Origin: Antrodiella citrinella
Taxonomy: Eukaryota > Basidiomycota > Agaricomycetes > Polyporales > Steccherinaceae
Reading direction: 5' to 3'
NCBI GenBank assembly: GCA_004802725.1
Contig: SGPM01000543.1
Location: 1-12,718, forward strand
DNA length: 12,718 nucleotides
Each line of letters starts with the position of its first letter. Position 1 is the first letter of the stretch. This document shows positions 1 to 8,218 of this stretch, in pieces. Position numbers and translations under genes: made by a program. The notes under the pieces were generated by a model. The model did no database searches and was not told the DNA's origin. It was given only the letters and a program-made list of their open reading frames with translations.

Positions 1-222
1 CCTTAGTGCGCGCCTATTAAGCGCCCATGTCGCANNACCATNATCCTTTGTGACACAAAAAGTAGTCCGCCAATTTCTTAGAAAATTTGGATTCAGCATC
101 TCTATACCATTCTCTATCAGGGAAAAATATGCATTTGGCAAAAATTTGAGGACTATTACTGCAGGTCTGTACAATTTGGGCTCTAAGAGACTGAGTGGTA
201 ATAAGACAAAAGTGAAACATAC
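1..222. other. Unrecognised AT-rich segment with ambiguous bases, abutting the KDZ gene
   Basis: Three ambiguous bases (35, 36, 42) lie here, which suggests a low-quality or contig-edge region. On the minus strand the KDZ reading frame reaches a phase-0 GTATGT donor at 222-217. The rest of a KDZ protein should resume after a short intron, yet no frame in the remaining bases reads like KDZ. A 67-codon open stretch at 17-220 matches nothing I know. The segment may be an intron, an inserted element, or unrelated DNA at a truncation point. Confidence 0.4.
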
Positions 223-1266
223 CGGAACGAGATGCGGGAAGCTTTTAGATGTAATCCGACGGAGCTTAGAGTAGTAGTTGTTGAAGGCGGTCTTACATTC
301 TAGATTCTCCAGATGACAGTCGTCCAGCAACTGGAAAGTGAATGCTGTACATGGTTGGGACTGTGTTGACGGATACAGACCCGCACGTAACAGCTGGCGA
401 TGCTCTGGGATGGTGTCAGCGCATCGGCAATACTTGACCCGAATGTAGTGAATGCCGGTGATGTCGACAATGGTGAGGAATCGGTTGCGCCATGGATCTG
501 AACCTTTGGGGCGGCGCATCTCGTCCACATCGTACCCTTGAGTTTCCTCCGCAAAATGCGCATTGTCATTCCGATCTTCTTCGGTGTCATCTTCGGCTTC
601 ACCGGATGGGGGAGGTTCAAACCGTGGGTCTGTGGTAGACTCTTCGCCATAAACCGGGCAGCGCGCACCAAGGGCATGACCAACGTACAATTCCAGTCCA
701 ACCTCAGCCTGCCAGCCGAGGGTTCGGAGAAACGTCACGCCATTCCAGCGGTCGGGACGATGGAATGGATGGCGAATGTGCTCTGTACGACAACAGTCGG
801 AGCAGAGCAGTGGTGCCTGGAAACAATCTTCGCAGCGAAAGTTTCCTGGATGATGGGCACATACCATACATTTGCGTTCATTCGGTATGGCCTCGCGGTC
901 TAGGATATCGGCCTCATAAACGCTCCGGAATGGTAGCCAATTTCGTAGGAAGTCGTTTTGTGACTACGAAATATATTTCTCAGGGTGAATACCAATAAGA
1001 GAACCACGTACCATGGAATAGTACACGCCATCTCCGTAATACGCATGATCAGGTTCCGCGCCAAGGTCGTGGAAGAACGATTGGTTGGATGGTCCTTCCT
1101 CGACATCACTAGGAGGAGGAGAAGGCCCTGGAGGTTCCACGGGGTGCGTGTCATACACAGCAACCTTCCTCTTGGTGCGTCTTCCAGAGTGTACTTCTCC
1201 GGTTGAAATGCGAGTCTGGAAGGTTGTAAGTGGTGGCGCCCTGAGCCGACGAGTGCGCTTCGACAT
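223..1266 (-). CDS. KDZ transposase, N-terminal part with CxC2 cysteine cluster (3' end missing)
   Basis: This is the 5' part of a Kyakuja-Dileera-Zisupton (KDZ) DNA transposase. Exon 1 is 1266-1012 (85 codons, ATG at 1266) and starts with a basic MSKRTRRLR tail and a Pro/Ser-rich linker. A 48-nt intron (1011-964, GTACGT...TTTCGTAG, phase 0) follows, then exon 2 at 963-223. Splicing joins YYSM to SQNDFLRNW, a typical KDZ junction. The CxC2-type zinc cluster is visible as C117/C120, C129/C132, C139, C142/C143 and H147/H150/H153, followed by a GLELYVGH..G..CP segment and YCRC at 263-266. Then comes the AFTFQLLDDCHLENLECKT block and NNYYSKLRR, both family hallmarks. Only 332 residues are seen; full KDZ proteins are roughly 900-1,100 residues with an RNase H-fold catalytic domain, which would lie to the left of the window. 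Exon 2 ends at a phase-0 GTATGT donor at 222. Whether the gene is intact cannot be judged here. Confidence 0.88.
964..1011 (-). other. Intron 1 of the KDZ transposase gene
   Basis: The donor is GTACGT at 1011-1006 and the acceptor TTTCGTAG ends at 964; length 48 nt, phase 0. Read without splicing, the frame hits TAG at 966-964, the last three intron bases. Splicing removes it and restores the conserved SQND block. Confidence 0.85.
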
Positions 1267-1515
1267 TTGATAGGTGTGTCGAGATGAGGGTAAGGGGATG
1301 AAGTATGCATGGGTCCGATAGCATTGAAGAAGTCAAGGTTGAAGCGGAGAATATACACAAGGAATCAATCACAATATATCCATTCAATTGCCAGTGCCTA
1401 ATACATCAAAGAAGAAGTACGGGTAAGGCAAACATATGACTCGACAAGATTGGATCTGCATGCGCCCACACTGCGCAGCCCCCACAATATGATCCCTCCC
1501 TACTACTCCATGTAC
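1267..1515. promoter_or_regulatory. Spacer between TET/JBP stop and KDZ start
   Basis: About 250 bases without coding potential that I can support. On the minus strand the half nearer 1266 must hold the KDZ promoter and leader, and the half nearer 1515 the TET/JBP 3' end. No clear TATA box or polyadenylation signal stands out. Confidence 0.35.
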
Positions 1516-2858
1516 CTAAACTGTCGTCGGATACTGCTCTTGACCCTCTCGGAATGGAGTTCGAGTTCCAACCCAAGATCGGTAGAACGATTGTTCTGGC
1601 CAGGATGGGAGACGGACCCGGAATCTCTCAAAGAGTATCGCCCTGGCATAGTAAGCAAAACATATCCGTTCACCATTGCAGGACTCCACCCCATGACGAA
1701 CTGTCTTTCCAGGAAGAACGATCAATGTTCCAGGGGTGTTCTCGATCTCGATACCCAATCCTTCCAGATGCATAGGAGCAGAGGTAAAGGGACCAACAGA
1801 TATCATCATGTCGTAACAGCGCAGCGTCGTTCCTGGATCACGATGATGGGGTGTTTCGCGGTTGGCGATTACGGACACTGCATTGAAAGGACCAACTCCC
1901 CAGTTTGTTATAGCTGTGTGCACGTCCTCGACGCCTGCCAGCGCATTGGTGAGATCGGATGCTGCGACGTACTGCTGCGGATGCATAATGCGCATTGCAC
2001 CGGCGAGTATTGCATGCACGTCGGTCAATGTTTCGCACCACAGGGACCCTGCAGGCGATTGAAGAAGAGGAGATGGTGCTGGGACCGCAGTAGCATCGTC
2101 CTGCACTCTATTTAGCACCAAATTGCAGAATGAAAAAGAGAACGTACGTCGTGTCCTGCTTCATACCATCCTGGAGAAAAATTCACATAACCAGGATGGA
2201 TGAGTGTACAATGCGCTGGATTCTTGAAGTACGAATGATTTCCCCGCCAGCTCGACGCTTTGGGCCCCATTGCGTGGCGCGCATAGTTGGTTCTGATGTT
2301 ACTGCTAAGACATTTCGCAGCGTTCACCATCTTGATCTTGAAAAAGAGGAATTCTGTCAGTGCGTGTCTTAATTTTGAGCATGGTACATACCTGTTGATC
2401 ACGACTGAGCACATTGGGGACAACCCATCCAATAATCCGTCCAAAGCAGTCGACAATCGTGACTGGATTGTTCGAGATGTACGTTGCCCTATTTCCAGGC
2501 AGGATAGGAGGGAACCGTCGCCGCAAGTCGCTCTCGAGAGTCTCATTGATCCCTGTGATTCCAGGACCAAGACGCTGCACATACTGTTCCACGTCCCACG
2601 AAAGATACACTGTTACAATAGACATTTATAAAACTATCAACTGGATGGTGGGGTTCACTTACCTGGACGAAGCAGCGCGGTCACCAAAGCGTCGCACATT
2701 TGGTGAGCATCTTCCAGCACTCGATCTGACATCGACGGTGGCCGTTCCAGATGGTTTGTGGAATGCTCTCCAGATCGATCCAGTAGGAGACATTTGAACA
2801 AGTCGGCCATGTACTCTGCAACGACCGATTTGTAGTCCGACTCGATGTTTGAACGCAT
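1516..2858 (-). CDS. TET/JBP-family 2-oxoglutarate and Fe(II)-dependent dioxygenase
   Basis: The predicted enzyme oxidises methylated pyrimidines in DNA (5-methylcytosine to 5-hydroxymethylcytosine and beyond), probably in the nucleus. Exons are 2858-2663, 2609-2392, 2336-2148 and 2100-1516, giving 395 aa; all three junction phases match (1, 0, 0). The double-stranded beta-helix residues are present: HxD at H287/D289 within ETPHHRDPG, the distal iron ligand H337 within KTVRHGVES, and the 2-oxoglutarate-binding R346 within GERICFAYYAR. Upstream blocks typical of the fungal branch are also seen: VTIVDCFGRIIGWVVP, SSWRGNH and HPGYVNFSPGW. The start at 2858 is chosen because a TATATA lies at 2922-2927 on this strand and the following frame is continuous; a longer N-terminus from exons further upstream is not excluded. 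Its stop lies 250 bases before the co-oriented KDZ transposase start, a neighbourhood known for basidiomycete TET/JBP genes. No disabling mutation was found. DNA substrate specificity is inferred from the family. Confidence 0.85.
2101..2147 (-). other. Intron 3 of the TET/JBP gene
   Basis: The GTACGT donor at 2147-2142 and CAG acceptor ending at 2101 define a 47-nt phase-0 intron joining EAGHD to DDATA. A nearer TAG five bases upstream of the acceptor gives the wrong frame. Confidence 0.75.
2337..2391 (-). other. Intron 2 of the TET/JBP gene, with an AAG acceptor
   Basis: The GTATGT donor is at 2391-2386. A CTGAC branch-like site and a T-rich tract precede CAAG at 2340-2337. Length 55 nt, phase 0. 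The acceptor is AAG rather than the usual CAG/TAG; the only nearby CAG runs into a stop. Confidence 0.65.
2610..2662 (-). other. Intron 1 of the TET/JBP gene
   Basis: A consensus GTAAGT donor at 2662-2657 and TTGTAACAG acceptor ending at 2610 give 53 nt, phase 1. Splicing completes a GTG codon and reads into VYLSWDVEQY. Confidence 0.8.
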
Positions 2859-2959
2859 GGTGTGAGTGTGTATAGTAGAACTGTAGAAGTGCAAGGAGTG
2901 GGAGCAATGCAACACACCTGTATATAATTCGGTGAGACATGCCGAGACCATGTGTACAA

Positions 2960-3822
2960 CATGTGGCATCGGATAACTGACCCTGCGCGGGGGAGAATGA
3001 CAACATGGAAGAAAGATCACGGGAGAGGAAGAAACAAACCGCCAGTGCCAGCAGTAACGAGCTGTAACATGAAAAGATAATTATATATGTCTACAGAATG
3101 CACTGGTCATGGTACGGAACAACATACACTATTCTTACCATCGGTCTGTATCTCTTTGCTACCGTACCGACCGTACCGCACGATCGAACAGAACCGAAGC
3201 TTTCATGATTTTGAAACCAGTTGTATGCCATTGCGCAATAATCAGATTATGATGTACACATATGGAGGACATTGCGGAGTATGTTTCTGGACGGCGCGAA
3301 AATTCTGTACAATCTAGCATTGAGAAATAAACATAAGAGTACCAAAACAAACATATCTGTCGCCGCCCATAAACACGAGAACAACACGGCGCTGTGACAG
3401 GAACGATGTTTGGGATTGGGGACATACCAGTGGAACCGATTGCAGCTGCAATAAGAAGACGGACGATCAAAGTCAGATCTCCTTGACCGAACCATGGGCA
3501 GGTCGAGCGACATGAAAGGGACCCGCTGATCGAACTGTATCGTCTGGGCGAGATGCAACTACTTCAGAATGCATCTGAGATCATTAGCGGTTGAGGGACA
3601 TGGTATCCAGAGATTGACTCAACACGCAGTCGTGATGTGGGTGGGCTGTTGCACCTCGAGTCAAGCAAAAGTGAAAGAGAATGCAGCTTGTACTTACCTA
3701 GAGGCTAGAGGGCTCAGGGAACCGTCCCGCAGACGGCACATCTCGAAGATGACAGCAATACATGTGTCCATCACAGTAGCCATGTCGGAGCCATGAGGAG
3801 GGTCAATAAGATCATATGTCAT
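2960..3822 (-). CDS. Candidate multi-exon gene, product unknown
   Basis: I do not recognise this gene and cannot settle its exons. A good first exon is 3822-3698 (ATG at 3822, phase 2 end) with a consensus GTAAGT donor at 3697; a CAACAG acceptor ending at 3646 would give a 52-nt intron and continue in an open frame to TGA at 3566-3564. Further signals on the same strand are TTATTGCAG ending at 3446, GTATGT at 3427, CTGTCACAG ending at 3392, GTTTGT at 3352 with TGTACAG ending at 3305 (48 nt), and GTAAGA at 3138 with ATGTTACAG ending at 3062 (77 nt). Short peptides such as GGDRYNFRAVQKHTPQCPP arise at phase-compatible joins. Possibilities are an independent small gene, a decayed gene, or 5' exons of the TET/JBP gene. 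Confidence 0.25.
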
Positions 3823-4802
3823 AGAAAACAATCATATTTGTCCCGGCCCAAAAGCAGGGCTCGAAGATACGGCGCATTGGCGGATTTGGGAAGTACAGGC
3901 GATAGAAATCTTGAAGATATGGATGAGACGGCGGTTCGAGCCCCGGGGGTTGTTGGAAAATGGACAACATTCATGCAGGCCAAGGTACACGTAGGCGGCA
4001 GCCTGGGGGTAGTACTGGTGCCCTGCATGGCGCAGTGGTGAAAGGCCACTCCCAGCGAACCTGGGGATGGGGCGCAGCCACCGCACCGATTGCGCGCTGT
4101 GATTTACAATGTACAACATCCATACGAGACGGGTGCCTCATCTAATCAGCCACTTTGAGGTCTTCAGTATAGAGGCATACATCGCAATGAATGAAATCAA
4201 CGTACGAAGTGTCCTAGGGGACCCCACAAACAACCAAACTAGAGCTAGAGACAGGGTACCCACTGCCTGGACAGGTATCAGACAGTAGGGGAGACAAATT
4301 TGAGTGATCAACTAGCTTGAAAGATCCTACCTAACGGACCTTGATGTATCCTGTGACCGAATTTGGAATACTGGTTCTCGGTCGGGTGTCGCAACTCTCG
4401 GAAGGCGTGGATGTTCACCGACAGATCACGACGATGAGCGCGATGCTGGGTCTACCTGTGTCAACGTTTTGTGTGGGACACACAGACCCACACAAGCGAC
4501 AATTTGCGGGACATGCAGATCTGTGCAATGTGTGGGACACGCGGATCCCCGCAATTGTGAGAACCACCAAGTGGACTGATCCACTCGACAATTCTGGAAC
4601 TCTGACTGGGTTTCATCATTATCCGCAGCTTCTATCGCATCTCAGTCAATGAGGAAGTGAACTGACCATTTCTGAAATGATTGAGTTTGTGTGGCGACTC
4701 GGAGGTCAATGCACGCAAAGATCCCTTTCGCTCGGCGAACCTTTGAGGGTACTTCGCGCCTCCTCTTCATTTTTCCTCCCATTGTCTGTTGCGCTGTTCA
4801 GT
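3823..4802. other. Intergenic stretch, no convincing gene
   Basis: Several short open frames cross this stretch on both strands, but none shows motifs, good splice partners or composition that would mark it as coding. It separates the minus-strand genes on the left from the plus-strand gene starting at 4803, so it should contain that gene's promoter. The only structure I can point to is the hairpin/repeat cluster at 4469-4557. Confidence 0.4.
4469..4495. repeat. Perfect 9-bp inverted repeat (hairpin)
   Basis: The left arm TTGTGTGGG (4469-4477) pairs perfectly with CCCACACAA (4487-4495) across a 9-base loop. The GTGGGACAC core recurs imperfectly at about 4505 and 4531, giving three diverged direct copies 26-34 bases apart. 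A looser inverted pair, CAATTTGCGGG near 4500 and CCCCGCAATTG ending at 4557, encloses two of them. The function is unknown; it lies about 300 bases upstream of the gene at 4803. Confidence 0.6.
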
Positions 4803-7800
4803 ATGGCCGGAAGCGCAAAGGCAAAGAAGCGACCCACCCGCCCAGTCAAAGACCTTGCCGTCAAGGTGTATCACTGCACCGAGCAGCACAAAACTCTCAT
4901 TGAAGAGGACTTGGAACGATACCGCGGAGCAAGCAGGAAGAAAATCGACAGGAAGGTGAGGGAGAATATTGTTGCCGACGCGGTCACGCGTATCCGAAAC
5001 GCGTTCAACATCGACGATGAGGATACTGTGAAGGCAATGCCCAAGGTGAGTTTGTATTCGCGTGCATGTTTGTAAAACCACTCACGTCACACAGCAAATC
5101 CGGCAATGGTTTAACAACCAAAACCGAACGCGCTGGAGGCAAGGGACAAATCGCCTGAAGACGATGACAGCGCAGAGGTTGTGGGCAAAGAGAAACAACG
5201 ACACGGTGACAGCGGGGATGGTAGAGAAGGGGGTGGACATCACGATCAAACGCGAGCACATTGGAAACTACAATTCGACTGTGTCAGACCTATTCGCAGA
5301 GTTAACAGTGGAGGAAAAGGCGCACTGGACGAAGTTGGCGAACACGTACAACAAAAGTGGAGGCACAGAGGAAGAGAAGAAGGAGTAAGTCCTTCTTGTG
5401 CAGGTGTGTTCCTCTGACGTGTCATCTTTTATTGCAGATTGGCGGACAAGAAATTGGATGAGATCTCCGATGATTTCATCGACGAGGTGTACACCCAGAT
5501 GGGAGTTCTTGCAATTATCATGGTGGCACGAGTTGTAGAGCAAGATGGAAAGAAGACTGTCGTTGTTGATATGTAAGTGATTTGCTGACGGCAATTGAGA
5601 TGTTGCACTGACTTGACGAGTAGACAGCACAAGAGATCACCAGATGCGAAGGTCCCTTCATGGGCCGATGTCTACGGGACGAACGTGATAGCTAAACTGA
5701 ATGTTCATGAGTTCCATCTTTACGCGCACAAGGCATTCAATGTTCCTGTACTCACGACAGACGGCGAGAAGCAGAAAGAGCCTCCAGAGTTCCCTGCGAT
5801 TCCAAAAAATGAAGATTTGGAGCGCGATGGCAAAGGCTTTCCGGTTCCTTGGCGCTCGGAAGAGCTGAAAACCGTCCACGAGAAGGAGGCCTATGTAAGA
5901 CAATTTCTGAAGATCCATTACCGTGAGTCTGTCGAACACAAGGGGTGAAGTATTGCTGCTCACATGTGTTCAGAGATGGCGTCCAGCTTCAAAAAGAAGA
6001 CAGTCAACTGGGTGAAGTTGACCGATCCTGACCTCCGCGCACAATTTGTCGAGGATAAGTACCTTCCGTCGGATGTTGTCCTACAAGACCCATCGCGATT
6101 GAACGAGGTCCACCTGGTCGCGTTGATAGATCACTGGCGAGCGCGTTACGATCGAGACACGGAGGCGTTCCGGTTCAGCGCATACCGAGAAGGAAGCAAC
6201 ATGCACCCCGCTGTGTACACTATGACCCCACCTGGTGACGATGATACATCCTCTGACTCGGATTTTTCGTCGTCAGACTCTGATGATCCAAAGCGACGTC
6301 CCAAAGCATCGAAGACCAAGACAAGGAAGGGGAAAGGACGAGTGGTTCCAGTTGGCAAGAGGTTGAGGGAGACGGAGGAAATCAGCGACGACGAGCTGGA
6401 GGATTTGACAATGGACGTCAATTGGGATTGGGGAACAGGGCCCATAGAAGGAAAGGGCAAAGGACGCGCGGTTGAGAGTCCACCGGTGCGTACGGGGCCG
6501 AGTGAGAAGCAGGAGGACGAGGACAGTAAGGATCAGGTGGAAGGCTTAGGAATGGACGACAGCTGGGACTGGGACATGCGTCCTGGAGATTCCGACGACG
6601 ACAAAGAAACGGGGAATATCACACCGTCGCTCGAGCAACGCGCCGCCGAATCTGGTCCAGTACTCGGCCAGAATCTCCTCTCCATGCGCCGCGCGTTCAT
6701 GTTGAATTTGTCGACCATAGAGACTTTCCAACGTCTTGTAGAGCATCACATCAAATCAGTGGTAAGTCCGGTCATCTAACCTCTCCCATAAATTCTGACT
6801 TGTAGACCGCGACAGAATGAAAAGATGTTGTTGCCGGACATGGCTCCTGTTCGATGGGCAAGTTGGTCGTACGCCGGGGTTCATATGCCAGAACATATTC
6901 ACCTGACCGCTGAGTACAAGAAGGTCCTTGAATGGATCGAAGAACACGCAATAGAGGCTTCGACGTCCTCTCCATTGCGAGAGCTATTCCTCCTCGTGAC
7001 TGGCATGTTTCTGCGAGACCTGAACGCGACGTTTCAAAGCGACGATATCGACAGCCTCAGCACATACCCTCCGTATATTTGCGCATCTGTGATTCCATTC
7101 GGAGAAGCCTACAGTCGTATAAACAAGGCAGTCAAATCGGTCTTGGAGAAAACGGTGGTCGCCCCACCACCCGACACGACTTCAACGACGCATCATTACC
7201 CTGCCTGGCAGAGAACCACACCTACACATGCTGTACAACACAACGAACGTGTCAGTGTACCACTCCCGCAAACAGGAAGGCCAAATGCACCATCTCTGCC
7301 ACCTAGTGCACCTGGGTACCCTCCTTCCTCCACCAACAAATCTCCCTTGTCCAAACGTCCTCCCCCCTTGTCCGAACATCCTCCTTCCACTCAACGAACC
7401 CCTCCAGTCAAAGTCGGGAGGGAACCGTTGGGGGGAGCTCTTGGGGCTCCACGCAGGACTTCTGGAGGGCCTAGTGAACCGGTAGAGCTCGCATTTGGTG
7501 AAGGGAGTGCCCGACGTCTTGTTCCCATGCCTCGAGTGAACGATGTATCCAGGGATAAAGCTCCGGAGCCTAGGAAGAGCATGGTTCATACGCGTGGTGT
7601 AGAGATGGGAGATGCATATCGCGGCTCACCTTTGCCCGTTGTTCACCATACCACTGGTCCGGAGCCTATCACAGACAAACCAGCGGTGGCATGGTCACCA
7701 GTCCCCCCTCCATCTCCGCCGAAGCATAACACAGCGAAGCCGGTAAGCAAGGCTGCAAAGAATATCCCAACTGAAAAACTGGTAAGCAAGGCGACATCGT

Positions 7801-7997
7801 CGAAGAGTATCTTACCTCTAATTGCACCAACTCGACGTTCTACGCGGGAGAGTCAGCCTAGCATGCTACTGCGCGTGAAGGCTCAACAGGAGCAGGAAGC
7901 GAAGGAAGAAGCGAGGATGGTTGCTGAGACTACTGGGGCAAAGAGGAAGGCGACTGCACCTAGCTCACCGGAGAAGAAGAAGCGTAAGCAAGTTTGA
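4803..7997 (+). CDS. Unknown 978-aa probable nuclear protein with homeodomain-helix-like WFNN motif
   Basis: I do not recognise a named family. Six exons (4803-5045, 5095-5384, 5438-5572, 5624-5922, 5974-6761, 6816-7997) join in phase to 978 codons plus TGA. Introns are 49-54 nt with GTGAGT or GTAAGT donors. The basic start (KAKKRPTRP) leads to QIRQWFNNQNR at residues 82-92, resembling the recognition helix of homeodomains (WFxNxR), then a basic stretch. Residues about 300-330 hold a KGFPVPW...VRQFLKIHY block. Acidic Ser/Asp tracts lie near residues 410-425. A degenerate duplication at about 442-530 carries GKGKGR and MDxxWDW twice (MDVNWDW at 469, MDDSWDW at 516). Residues about 690-760 are proline-rich. 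The C-terminus (961-978) is lysine-rich, like a nuclear localisation signal. The start at 4803 is preferred over an in-frame ATG at 4677 because the intervening 42 residues look like leader sequence. DNA binding is inferred only from the WFNN motif and charge. Confidence 0.8.
5046..5094 (+). other. Intron 1 of the 978-aa gene
   Basis: GTGAGT donor, CACACAG acceptor, 49 nt, phase 0. It joins AMPK directly to QIRQWFNN, placing the junction just before the WFNN motif. Confidence 0.85.
5385..5437 (+). other. Intron 2 of the 978-aa gene
   Basis: GTAAGT donor, CTGAC branch-like site, TTATTGCAG acceptor, 53 nt, phase 2. Confidence 0.85.
5573..5623 (+). other. Intron 3 of the 978-aa gene
   Basis: GTAAGT donor, CTGAC branch-like site, GAGTAG acceptor, 51 nt, phase 2. 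A CAG four bases further on would shift the frame away from the long downstream reading. Confidence 0.75.
5923..5973 (+). other. Intron 4 of the 978-aa gene
   Basis: GTGAGT donor, GTGTTCAG acceptor, 51 nt, phase 1. It joins KIHY to QMASSFKKK and is needed because the frame stops at 5946-5948. Confidence 0.8.
6330..6596 (+). repeat. Degenerate internal coding duplication, about 42-47 codons per unit
   Basis: Two successive units each begin with a GKGR motif (6330 and 6456) and end with an L-x-MD-x-x-WDW motif (MD codons at 6411 and 6552). Spacing of the anchors is 126 and 141 bases, so the copies differ in length and are well diverged. The WDW cores lie in acidic surroundings. Confidence 0.6.
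6762..6815 (+). other. Intron 5 of the 978-aa gene
   Basis: GTAAGT donor, CTGAC branch-like site, GCGACAG acceptor, 54 nt, phase 0. An earlier TGTAG acceptor at 6805 would put the next exon out of frame. Confidence 0.8.
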
Positions 7998-8218
7998 GTG
8001 CTGTGCGCTTGTGCCGATGATGTAACTGTCTTGTTGAGCGTTGGAATGTTGAATGTTGATCTGGTTCCGTGCATATATCAAAAAAGGTGAAAGAGTAGCA
8101 AAATCGAGCAAGGGTGAATTGTAACATCAATGATCAAACTGATCTGTAGTTTCTGACAGCAAGATTTGATAAGGAATCCATCAAACTACAAGTATGGTAA
8201 GAACAGAACCGAGCAACA
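7998..8218. other. Spacer between two convergent genes
   Basis: About 220 AT-rich bases between the plus-strand 978-aa gene and the 3' end of the minus-strand chimera. It must contain both transcript ends; no distinct terminator structure or RNA gene is seen. Confidence 0.4.

Larger units (their letters stand above)
223..2858 (-). mobile_element. KDZ transposon / TET-JBP module, outer ends not located
   Basis: A KDZ transposase gene and a TET/JBP gene lie head-to-tail on the minus strand. In basidiomycetes these two gene types are repeatedly found together, and TET/JBP is thought to spread with KDZ elements. I found no terminal inverted repeats or target-site duplications; the left end lies outside the window or is lost, and the right end is somewhere above 2858. 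The span given is the gene content only. Confidence 0.5.

Noticed and set aside
964..966. In-frame TAG that would truncate the KDZ transposase
   Set aside because: It is the last three bases of a 48-nt intron with GTACGT donor and TTTCGTAG acceptor in phase 0; splicing restores the conserved SQND block.
1450..2115. A 221-codon open frame on the plus strand
   Set aside because: It is antisense to the TET/JBP catalytic exon, which has the motifs; the plus-strand translation has none.
3933..3943. GGTTCGAGCCC, like the internal B box of a tRNA gene
   Set aside because: Flanking bases do not form a T-arm stem beyond two pairs and no acceptor stem or full cloverleaf can be drawn on either strand.
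4341..4652. A 103-codon plus-strand open frame
   Set aside because: Part of it is the hairpin/repeat cluster, the peptide shows no motif, and no splice partner connects it to the next gene.
7182..7589. A 135-codon minus-strand open frame
   Set aside because: It is antisense to the proline-rich part of the long last exon of the 978-aa gene and shows only complementary Gly/Arg-rich composition.
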